NCBI GenBank assembly: GCA_039798685.1
Contig: JBDKFM010000028.1
Location: forward strand, 1 to 17,970
Source: JACPGQ01 sp039798685
GTDB taxonomy: Bacteria > Patescibacteriota > Microgenomatia > Levybacterales > UBA12049
Length of the DNA: 17,970 bases
Direction of reading: 5' to 3'
The notes under the pieces are model-generated. The model was not told where the DNA came from and made no database searches. It worked only from the letters and a program-made list of their open reading frames with translations. Shown piece after piece: positions 7,300 through 12,422 of this stretch (position 1 is the stretch's first letter; each line of letters begins with the position of its first letter). The position numbers and the translations under genes are program-made.

Positions 7300-7308
7300 T
7301 GCGATAAT
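7300..7308 (+). promoter_or_regulatory. extended -10 (TGC-GATAAT) of the receiver gene
   Basis: GATAAT at 7303-7308 preceded by TGC; it ends 6 nt before the GTG start at 7315. The AAAGGTGG around the start might also give weak ribosome pairing but is too close to be a normal Shine-Dalgarno. Confidence 0.55.
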
Positions 7309-7314
7309 AGAAAG

Positions 7315-7680
7315 GTGGCACAGAAAAAAGTATTTGTCATTGATGATGATGAGGCGATTGTTGAAGCGCTCACACTCTGTCTTTCAGACGGCGGATATGC
7401 AGTTGAGGCGATGCATAAGCCGGTCAATATAGTCGACCGGATCGCAGGATATTCGCCCGATATCATACTGCTTGATCTTTTTCTGGCAGGAGAGGACGGG
7501 AGGCATATTGCGAAAGCGCTGAAACACGATGTGCGTACCGCGGCAATTCCCGTCATTATGTTTTCAGCACATCCTGCCGGGAAAGCTGAAGCAGCGGAGC
7601 TTGGAGTCGCGGGGTTTCTCGCAAAACCGTTTGCGCTTGATGAGTTGTTTCGTGTTATACGGACACATGTCCCGCAGTAG
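7315..7680 (+). CDS. stand-alone response regulator receiver (CheY-like)
   Basis: 121 residues consisting only of a receiver domain, which accepts a phosphoryl group from a histidine and signals through protein contacts. The conserved set is complete: Asp11/Asp12 in VFVIDDDEAI, phospho-acceptor Asp54 in ILLDLFLAGEDG, Ser84 in MFSAHP and Lys104 in FLAKPF. No output domain follows. The start is GTG at 7315, supported by the -10 box 6 nt upstream. The next gene (48 nt downstream) encodes a histidine-kinase-like protein lacking a functional-looking ATPase, so the pair may be part of a phosphorelay. Confidence 0.9.
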   Translation: MAQKKVFVIDDDEAIVEALTLCLSDGGYAVEAMHKPVNIVDRIAGYSPDIILLDLFLAGEDGRHIAKALKHDVRTAAIPVIMFSAHPAGKAEAAELGVAGFLAKPFALDELFRVIRTHVPQ

Positions 7681-7704
7681 GATTTGTCGGTTGCATACTG
7701 CGTG

Positions 7705-7713
7705 TGGTATTCT
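7705..7713 (+). promoter_or_regulatory. possible extended -10 (TGG-TATTCT) of the kinase-like gene
   Basis: TATTCT at 7708-7713 preceded by TGG. It ends 14 nt before ATG 7728, so it would give a leader of about 8 nt, unlike the 6-7 nt pattern elsewhere. The start or the promoter may therefore be misplaced. Confidence 0.3.
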
Positions 7714-7727
7714 TCTGCCTGCCAACC

Positions 7728-8330
7728 ATGAAAACATCACAGACTTCACAAAGCGTCATTCCGTCTGGCAGTATTTCACATCATCTTCGATCTCCTCTTG
7801 CGAGTCTTCAGGCTCAGTTGCTGATTCTTGAAAGAGCCGCAGGATCTGAGAGAGGTACAATCGAAAAGCTTCATGAAAAAGTGAACCTTCTTGCACAGAG
7901 GATCGATCAGGTGACAGAGTATCTCAGGTTGCAGCAGAATTTTGAGAGTTCGTACTCATTTTTTTGTGTGGGTGATGTCGTACGTGAACTGACCGTAAAG
8001 ACGCGTATACAGATTCGTGGCAACGCTGATGTCGAGCTTATGGCAGACCGGGTACTTGTCCGTGATCTTTTGCGCGGAATCAGTGCTGTATTTTCTCAGG
8101 ATGTGTCACTCACTGTTTCTGAATCTGAAGAAAAGGCTGAGGTCATGCTGCGATTTTCAGGATCTCTGCATGAAGAAAACGGGAGTTCTGAGCAATCAGT
8201 TGAGAATATGCTTTTGTATGCAACTTCGCTTCTTGCGCTCACACACCTCCACGGTACGATTGAAGAACGCGTTGTGAAGAAGGCACGGGAGCTACGTGTG
8301 GTATTGCCGAAGTCGAGGACGAAAAAATAA
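7728..8330 (+). CDS. histidine-kinase-like protein with HisKA phospho-acceptor and degenerate ATPase domain
   Basis: 200 residues, no membrane segment. An H-box is clear at ISHHLRSPLASLQAQ (His18, compare ISHELRTPL), followed by a second predicted helix LHEKVNLLAQRIDQVTEYL, i.e. a dimerisation/histidine-phosphotransfer domain. The remainder (residues about 85-195) keeps the order of a HATPase domain (ADRVLVRDLLRGI, MLRFSG, then LLALTHLHGTIEE with a terminal LRVVLP strand) but lacks the N-box asparagines and the DxGxG and GxGxG glycines. Autophosphorylation therefore looks unlikely; a role as phosphotransfer protein, as in ChpT of Caulobacter, is an inference. It follows the lone receiver by 48 nt and converges on the OmpR-type regulator, with the two stops 1 nt apart. 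Start could also be GTG 7704. Confidence 0.75.
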   Translation: MKTSQTSQSVIPSGSISHHLRSPLASLQAQLLILERAAGSERGTIEKLHEKVNLLAQRIDQVTEYLRLQQNFESSYSFFCVGDVVRELTVKTRIQIRGNADVELMADRVLVRDLLRGISAVFSQDVSLTVSESEEKAEVMLRFSGSLHEENGSSEQSVENMLLYATSLLALTHLHGTIEERVVKKARELRVVLPKSRTKK

Positions 8331-8331
8331 A

Positions 8332-9003
8332 TTATTCCTTGACCGTGTAGCCGAATCCGCGGATAGAGTGGATCAGTTTTTTCTTGTGATCAGCATCGAT
8401 TTTTTTTCTGAGGTAGCCCATATACACATCTACCACTCGGCTCTCCACATCGAGGGAGTATGACCAGATTTTATTCAGTATCATCTCTCGCGTCAGGACG
8501 GTTCCCGTATTTTGTACGAGATAACTGAGGAGTTTGAACTCATGTGGTGTGAGGCGGATTTCATTGCCGTTTCGTTTCACCTGAATTTTTTGTGTATCAA
8601 TCTCAAGGTCAGCGATTTTCAGCGTCGTGTTCTCTGTGCCATTTTGTCTGAGCCGTGCTTTGATGCGTGCAAGTAGCTCGTCCGCAACAAATGGTTTTGT
8701 GACGTAGTCATCAGCGCCGAGATTGAGTCCTTGCACGACATCCTGTGCGCCTTGTTTGGCGGTGAGCATGATTATTGGGAGCTCAGGGTAGAGTTTTCTG
8801 ATCTCTTTACAAACAGTTTCTCCAGAGACATTGGGAAGACCGAGATCGAGGAGGATAAGATCGGGTTTTATTTCTTTGACGTAGCGGATTGCGGTCAGTC
8901 CGTCAGAGACAATATTGACGCTATAGCCATTGTCCAGAAGCGTATCCTTGAGAAATTGCTGGAGCGGGCGGTCATCCTCGACGATCAGAATTGAGTGTGA
9001 CAT
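8332..9003 (-). CDS. OmpR/PhoB-family response regulator
   Basis: 223 residues: receiver domain (1-120) with Asp10/Asp11 in ILIVEDD, phospho-acceptor Asp53 in LILLDLGLP, Thr81 and Lys103 in YVTKPF; then a winged-helix DNA-binding domain with LTPHEFKLLSYLVQNTGTVL, LNKIWSYSLDVESRVVDVYM, and the final hairpin IHSIRGFGYTVKE. Start at ATG 9003 (MSHSILIVEDD) rather than 9042, because TACAAT lies exactly 6 nt upstream of 9003. Its promoter is preceded by three 11-bp direct repeats typical of this family's binding sites, suggesting autoregulation. Its likely partner is the convergent kinase-like protein, with the lone receiver; no full histidine kinase is visible nearby. Confidence 0.95.
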   Translation of the reverse strand: MSHSILIVEDDRPLQQFLKDTLLDNGYSVNIVSDGLTAIRYVKEIKPDLILLDLGLPNVSGETVCKEIRKLYPELPIIMLTAKQGAQDVVQGLNLGADDYVTKPFVADELLARIKARLRQNGTENTTLKIADLEIDTQKIQVKRNGNEIRLTPHEFKLLSYLVQNTGTVLTREMILNKIWSYSLDVESRVVDVYMGYLRKKIDADHKKKLIHSIRGFGYTVKE

Positions 9004-9009
9004 AGGCGT

Positions 9010-9015
9010 ATTGTA
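9010..9015 (-). promoter_or_regulatory. -10 box TACAAT of the OmpR-family gene
   Basis: TACAAT on the minus strand, 6 nt before ATG 9003. The position of a -35 (9033-9038, TTCCCA) is poor, which fits a promoter needing an activator bound just upstream. Confidence 0.6.
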
Positions 9016-9043
9016 AACTGATTTCTTACATTTGGGAAGCAAT

Positions 9044-9076
9044 CTTGCAGTTTTCTCACATAACTCTTGCAGAAAA
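9044..9076. promoter_or_regulatory. candidate OmpR/PhoB-family operator: three direct repeats with 11-bp period
   Basis: Read on the plus strand: CTTGCAGTTTT (9044-9054), CTCACATAACT (9055-9065), CTTGCAGAAAA (9066-9076). Each unit is a 6-7 bp CTyrCA core plus an AT-rich tail at an exact 11-bp step, the architecture of PhoB-type boxes. The block starts about 6 bp upstream of the expected -35 of the regulator gene on the minus strand. A related CTTACA at 9025-9030 is out of register. Confidence 0.5.
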
Positions 9077-9187
9077 AGTAGGGGAGAATGTAGTTGTAGA
9101 CACTATAGACATATATCAGGCTTAAAATATCCCGTGGGATTGTGAATATTTCTTACATGAGTATCATGGTGAAAAATTTTATTGGGT

Positions 9188-9907
9188 TTAGGTGGAGTTT
9201 TTGACGAGGCATTTATTCACTTCGTACGAGAGTTCAGCAAGTAACGTGTGGGCTTCTTCAAATTGAGCGCCTCCACTCTCCTCGACCGCAATAATAAAAT
9301 TTTGTTGTCGACGTGTGTATGTGATCAGATGCATCAAATCGTGGCTATTGTGAGGTGCTTTTGTGAACTTTCTGTATCTCGGTTCAATATCGACTAAGTA
9401 GAGTTTTTGCTTCGGATCTTCTGCAGTGTTACCAAAGATAAATTGACTATGATGCATGAGGTCGTAAAGATACACTCCTCCATACTCGCAGATGTCACTG
9501 AGATAGCGTGCTGCCCCTGTGCAAAGTGTAGTAAATGCTGAGATAAATGCAGGATCATACACTGTATTTGAATCAAGTACATCGAGGAGGAGCTTGCCAT
9601 GAACCCTGTCTGTAATTGCGACAACTGATGCGTCTTTTATGTAGGGATTTGCAGTTCTAAAATCAATTGCACCACTTATTTGTGTCTTTGGAATTGCGAA
9701 TCCATACTGCTCCCTGAGGAGATCACATGTTTCAAGTCCTATCTCCCAGGTGGAGAGGGGGTGGGGATCGTAACGAATGACTTTTTCAGGATAATCTTGA
9801 TGGATTTGGATATTCTGTTTAAATCTCTCCCAGAGTGGTCTGGGAGCGCTTCGAAAAAGCGGTCCGTGAAGTAATCCTGCTTCCCGTTTAGGTGTTATTT
9901 CATACAT
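9188..9907 (-). CDS. unknown protein with kinase-fold-like features
   Basis: 239 residues, no membrane segment; family not recognised. The middle and C-terminal parts recall a small-molecule/protein kinase fold: a hinge-like VVAITDRVHGKLL (95-107), a helix, then YLYDLMHHSQFIFG (146-159) followed by KLYLVDIEPRY (168-178), in the place of a catalytic loop and a metal-binding aspartate. The usual loop asparagine is not evident (HSQF), and no clear N-lobe lysine or nucleotide loop is visible, so it may be a pseudokinase or an unrelated fold. Start ATG 9907 is supported by TAAAAT 6 nt upstream. The downstream 184 nt to the OmpR gene has no gene apart from the operator-like repeats. Function unknown. 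Confidence 0.6.
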   Translation of the reverse strand: MYEITPKREAGLLHGPLFRSAPRPLWERFKQNIQIHQDYPEKVIRYDPHPLSTWEIGLETCDLLREQYGFAIPKTQISGAIDFRTANPYIKDASVVAITDRVHGKLLLDVLDSNTVYDPAFISAFTTLCTGAARYLSDICEYGGVYLYDLMHHSQFIFGNTAEDPKQKLYLVDIEPRYRKFTKAPHNSHDLMHLITYTRRQQNFIIAVEESGGAQFEEAHTLLAELSYEVNKCLVKNST

Positions 9908-9913
9908 TGGGGA

Positions 9914-9919
9914 ATTTTA
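9914..9919 (-). promoter_or_regulatory. -10 box TAAAAT, 6 nt before ATG 9907
   Basis: On the minus strand TAAAAT is directly preceded by TG and ends 6 nt before the start codon, in the 31-nt gap after the reductase gene. Confidence 0.5.
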
Positions 9920-9938
9920 CAGGATTTCTTACGAATGT

Positions 9939-10652
9939 TCAACTATAGGACTGTTTGGATGTGTCGATGGATTCATACTTTATTCGATTCTTCTCGATCC
10001 GGAGCGTATGGAGAACTTCCTGCATCTTCTCAAGAAATACCGGAGGTCCGATGAGAAAAAATGTCGTCTGTGTCAGATCCCGAATTTCATTTTGTAGTAT
10101 CTCTGCAGTGATAAATCCGCGATATCCTTTCCAGGGATGTTGTTGAGGGAGGTGGGAGTAGATATCGAAAACGCGGATGCCGAGATTTTTTTGAAACGCT
10201 CTCAGTTCTTTTTCATACGCTTTCGTCTCAGGTGTGCGATTACCGTAAAAAATGGTCAGTGTTGGACGCGTTTTGCTTTTTCCTAAGCTTCGCAGTAGAG
10301 ACATGACGGGTGAGATCCCAATCCCTCCTATCAGAAATGCCGCATCAGAAATTGTACTGTCCCAGACAAGTGATCCTTTAGGATCTGAAATCTGGATAGG
10401 GGAGCCTACTGGTAGTGATGAGAGTGTTGTTGAGAACGCGCCGTATGGTTTTATGCAAAATTCTATGTGTCGGGAGTTGGGTGTAGATGCCAGAGAAAAA
10501 GGTCTTTTTACCGTGATGTCAGGAAGTTGTATCTCGCAGTACTGCCCGGGAAGAAAACGGTATTTCTTTTTGCTTTGTGGTGTAAAACGAAGAATATAGG
10601 TATCCTCTGAAGTTTTTGTCCGTGAGATGAGTGTGTAGGGATACAGTATCAT
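9939..10652 (-). CDS. flavin/NAD(P)-binding reductase domain protein (ferredoxin reductase-like)
   Basis: 237 residues comprising only the FAD-binding barrel and NAD-binding domain of the ferredoxin-NADP reductase superfamily. Visible are FLPGQYCEIQLP (33-44), the flavin-binding RPFSLAS (50-56, RxYS type), and the NAD motif FLIGGIGISPVMSLLRSL (107-124), with a C-terminal FLIGPPVFLEKMQEVL matching the GP..M segment. It lacks a 2Fe-2S domain and a membrane segment, so it would pass electrons between NAD(P)H and an unseen partner; dihydroorotate dehydrogenase electron-transfer subunits and flavohemoglobin-type reductases are relatives. A TATACT hexamer ends 17 nt before the ATG, giving a short leader of about 10 nt. 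The specific substrate cannot be read. Confidence 0.85.
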   Translation of the reverse strand: MILYPYTLISRTKTSEDTYILRFTPQSKKKYRFLPGQYCEIQLPDITVKRPFSLASTPNSRHIEFCIKPYGAFSTTLSSLPVGSPIQISDPKGSLVWDSTISDAAFLIGGIGISPVMSLLRSLGKSKTRPTLTIFYGNRTPETKAYEKELRAFQKNLGIRVFDIYSHLPQQHPWKGYRGFITAEILQNEIRDLTQTTFFLIGPPVFLEKMQEVLHTLRIEKNRIKYESIDTSKQSYS

Positions 10653-10696
10653 TTGTGGAAAGTGGGGATAGTATACCGTATCAGGAGGATATGCGC

Positions 10697-11242
10697 TTAG
10701 AGTGCGATCCGTTGTCGTGTTTTCTGATTACCAAAGAGCACAGAGGAGAAGTAGCGTAGAAGAAAGAGGCTTAGAAAGTAGGCGGAAAGCAGTACTGAGA
10801 GGATGAGTGCGATGCTGAGTATATCGAGAATCGGTTTTGAAAACGAAGTCATGCTGAGTATGGTATGTCTGTCGCTCACTGTTGCAAAGACAAAATCATT
10901 TGTTTTGACTGATGAGCGGGGAGCATCGACACCATTTTTCGACACCGCTGCATTACTTGGAAGTGTCGCATGGGTGATACTGCCGTTTTGTTTGATTGCC
11001 AAAGTATTACCATTTCTGCCGACAACTTCTCCTGTCAACTGTGTTGAGTCTTTTGTCGTCTCAGAGATTTTTGAGACAACTGCGTTCTGCATGACATGTT
11101 CCTGCATGAGTGTCTGGGCTTGTGTGTCAGATGGCCGGAGAGGGCTGAGAAGATTTGTCGCACTCTCGATGGATTTTCCGGCTATCGTGAAAATAAAGAG
11201 CAGGAAAAATATTGCGATCTGGAGCGGCATTTTTTTTCTCAT
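10697..11242 (-). CDS. membrane protein with two spans and a DUF5666-like extracytoplasmic domain
   Basis: 181 residues. A hydrophobic N-terminus (MPLQIAIFFLLFIFTIAGKS, residues 5-24) and a strong C-terminal span (ILDILSIALILSVLLSAYFL plus SLFLL, about 140-165) enclose a polar domain. The domain contains LTGEVVGRNGNTLAIKQNGS followed by VKTNDFVFATVSDRHTI, the short beta-barrel pattern of DUF5666-type proteins. The C-terminus is basic (KTRQR), fitting a cytoplasmic tail. Function unknown; anchored envelope protein is the safest description. The start is uncertain: a GGGAGG lies 14 nt upstream, too far, and a weak GAGAAT lies 6 nt upstream; Met5 is an alternative. It is divergent from the gene at 11520 across a repeat-rich region. 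Confidence 0.6.
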   Translation of the reverse strand: MRKKMPLQIAIFFLLFIFTIAGKSIESATNLLSPLRPSDTQAQTLMQEHVMQNAVVSKISETTKDSTQLTGEVVGRNGNTLAIKQNGSITHATLPSNAAVSKNGVDAPRSSVKTNDFVFATVSDRHTILSMTSFSKPILDILSIALILSVLLSAYFLSLFLLRYFSSVLFGNQKTRQRIAL

Positions 11243-11273
11243 ATGTGCATTCTCGTCCTCCCGTATACGAAGG

Positions 11274-11288
11274 ACATGAAGGTCATGT
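11274..11288. promoter_or_regulatory. 15-bp dyad ACATGA-AGG-TCATGT
   Basis: Perfect 6-bp inverted repeat with a 3-bp centre, 32-46 nt upstream of the minus-strand gene ending at 11242. Could be an operator for that gene; no binding protein can be named. Confidence 0.3.
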
Positions 11289-11329
11289 AATAATCGCGTA
11301 AATGTGTTTTTAGAGTGTCGCTAAAGTAA

Positions 11330-11481
11330 TTGTGGCCACCACAACGGATTTACAGAGTAGGTGTGGTTTTTTTTGAGACTCCACAATTGCCACAATTTTA
11401 GCCTCATTTGCCACAATACATTTTCGTGTGGTACCACAAATTCAGCCTTATTTGTGGTAGTGTGTGGGGCATTCTGAGGCT
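11330..11481. repeat. dense array of CCACAA/TTGTGG half-sites with nested inverted repeats
   Basis: Within 152 bp there are five CCACAA (11339, 11381, 11390, 11411, 11434) and two TTGTGG (11330, 11452), plus three further TGTGG (11362, 11427, 11463). They form dyads: TTGTGGCCACCACAA (11330-11344), TGTGGTACCACA (11427-11438), and a 10-bp hairpin TACCACAAAT / ATTTGTGGTA (11432-11441 and 11450-11459, 8-nt loop). Two 21-bp segments (11390-11410 and 11434-11454) are direct repeats with three mismatches, 44 bp apart. AGCCTCA (11400) pairs with TGAGGCT (11475) around the hairpin. The array fills most of the 277-bp gap between divergent genes and stops 2 bp before the -35 at 11484. No coding sequence seen here. 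Confidence 0.7.
11432..11459. promoter_or_regulatory. perfect 10-bp stem hairpin/dyad within the CCACAA array
   Basis: TACCACAAAT and ATTTGTGGTA flank the loop TCAGCCTT. It has no T-run after it, so it is not an intrinsic terminator; operator or RNA stem are both possible. Confidence 0.55.
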
Positions 11482-11483
11482 GT

Positions 11484-11512
11484 TTGACAATTTTGTCGTT
11501 TTCGATAACAAT
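11484..11512 (+). promoter_or_regulatory. promoter TTGACA-17-AACAAT
   Basis: TTGACA at 11484-11489 and AACAAT at 11507-11512 (TAACAA one base earlier is equivalent). It ends 7 nt before ATG 11520. The -35 lies 2 bp beyond the CCACAA array, so factors bound there could touch RNA polymerase. Confidence 0.6.
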
Positions 11513-11519
11513 GTTACCT

Positions 11520-11885
11520 ATGTCTTCACGATCTGAGAGGCGAAAAAAACTTTACGCAACTCCGAAACCCGCTCTTGGTATAAGAAACAGTGCCGATTTT
11601 GCAAAGGATAGATCAGTGTCATCACAGAGTGGTCAGATGCGCACTGTCTCTCCCCGTATGATCAAGCTCATCCTCATCGCGGTACTTCTCATCGTTATTC
11701 TTCTTGTGACAGCTCCGAAGCCTCCGGCGCCTCCGGGTGGTGTGACTGCGGGACTCTCAGAAATGCACAGTAAGACACTTGATCTGAACTCAGTGAAAAC
11801 GACGATTCCGCCAGTTCAGTCAACAACATCGAGTAGCGTTCTTGGTGAGACTATCAAAGAGAAACTTGAGCTGAAAGATAAATAG
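11520..11885 (+). CDS. small single-span membrane protein of unknown function
   Basis: 121 residues. A basic N-terminal half (MSSRSERRKKLYATPKPALG onward) is followed by one strong span MIKLILIAVLLIVILLVTAP at about residues 47-66, then a proline-rich turn (KPPAPPGG) and a Thr/Ser-rich tail ending in a charged helix. By the positive-inside rule the N-terminus is cytoplasmic and the tail outside. Start at ATG 11520 follows the -10 box by 7 nt; the upstream in-frame ATG 11511 overlaps that box. It is followed 47 nt later by another small anchored protein. No family recognised. Its promoter abuts the CCACAA array, so its expression is probably specially regulated. Confidence 0.65.
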   Translation: MSSRSERRKKLYATPKPALGIRNSADFAKDRSVSSQSGQMRTVSPRMIKLILIAVLLIVILLVTAPKPPAPPGGVTAGLSEMHSKTLDLNSVKTTIPPVQSTTSSSVLGETIKEKLELKDK

Positions 11886-11920
11886 TTGTTGCTATCAAAA
11901 CGTTTCTGAAAAGCGTAGAA

Positions 11921-11926
11921 TAGTCT
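11921..11926 (+). promoter_or_regulatory. -10 box TAGTCT, 6 nt before ATG 11933
   Basis: TAGTCT with 6-nt spacing to the start; the identical hexamer and spacing occur before ATG 14953. TAGAAT at 11916-11921 is an alternative. Confidence 0.4.
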
Positions 11927-11932
11927 GACTCT

Positions 11933-12418
11933 ATGGGTTCACACATACAGCGAAACAGTATCCTCATTATTTTTGTCCTTCTTCTTCTCCTCGTCGTTTC
12001 AGGCACTTATCTCTTTTTACGAAAAGTTGTACACACTGCAGATGTTCCTCCATCTGTTATGACAGAGACGAAGAGTGGTGCAGATATTTCTTCAGAGTCA
12101 GCAGCTGCCTCAGTAAATATTATCGTTTCGTCTCCGACAAGTGGTGCTGCGGTGCAGCTTCCGATGATTATCACCGGTCAGGCAAGGGTTTTTGAGAGTG
12201 TCGTGTCGTATCGAATCATCGATGAGAAAGGAACGACTCTGAGTTCAGGTAATACGATGGCAAATAGTCCGGATGCCGGGATGTTTGGTCCGTTTACGAT
12301 CACTATCAAGGATCTGGGTGAGTTCAAAGGCGGCAAGATGTCAATTGTGGTATATCAAAGCTCAGCCAAAGATGGGTCGGAGATTGATCTTGTAAGTGTC
12401 CCGGTGATACTGCAATAA
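11933..12418 (+). CDS. membrane-anchored Gmad2-type immunoglobulin-like domain protein
   Basis: 161 residues. The N-terminal anchor (about residues 9-28, SILIIFVLLLLLVVSGTYLF) is followed by a Ser/Ala/Thr-rich linker and a beta domain from about residue 62: VNIIVSSPTSGAAVQLPMII, then GQARVFESVVSYRIIDEKGT, and MFGPFTITI. This matches the Gmad2 (spore-germination-associated Ig-like) pattern, in which SP..G..V..P..ITG.A is followed by an amino-acid run ending FGPF. Such domains are found in surface proteins of many bacteria without sporulation, so a germination role should not be assumed; it probably sits on the outer face of the cytoplasmic membrane. It lies 47 nt after a similar small anchored protein and converges with the LhgO-like gene, the stops being 4 nt apart. 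Confidence 0.75.
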   Translation: MGSHIQRNSILIIFVLLLLLVVSGTYLFLRKVVHTADVPPSVMTETKSGADISSESAAASVNIIVSSPTSGAAVQLPMIITGQARVFESVVSYRIIDEKGTTLSSGNTMANSPDAGMFGPFTITIKDLGEFKGGKMSIVVYQSSAKDGSEIDLVSVPVILQ

Positions 12419-12422
12419 GGCA

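Noticed and set aside
9004..9042. Longer start for the OmpR-family regulator at 9042
   Set aside because: The extra residues precede the normal receiver start, and TACAAT lies between them and ATG 9003.
9128..9139. Dyad ATCCCGTGGGAT in the gap between the regulator and the kinase-like gene
   Set aside because: Only 5-bp arms with a 2-bp centre and no nearby promoter in a sensible position; likely chance.
9167..9205. Twelve-codon plus-strand open frame preceded by TATCAT
   Set aside because: Overlaps the 3' end of the 9188 gene, has no conserved feature, and the hexamer overlaps its own ATG.
10803..11279. 158-residue plus-strand open frame opposite the two-span membrane protein
   Set aside because: It is antisense to a gene with clear membrane spans and a DUF5666-like domain, has no promoter of the local type and many cysteines in shadow-frame fashion.
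11362..11385. Intrinsic terminator from TGTGG with eight T residues and CCACA
   Set aside because: The T-run is in the loop of that pairing, not after the stem; the alternative 6-bp stem ending before the T-run has an 18-nt loop and is weak, so I did not call a terminator.
11330..11481. CRISPR array or NrdR-box interpretation of the CCACAA array
   Set aside because: Units are too short and irregular for CRISPR repeats and spacers, and the sites do not match the ACACwATATwTGTGT-like form of NrdR boxes.
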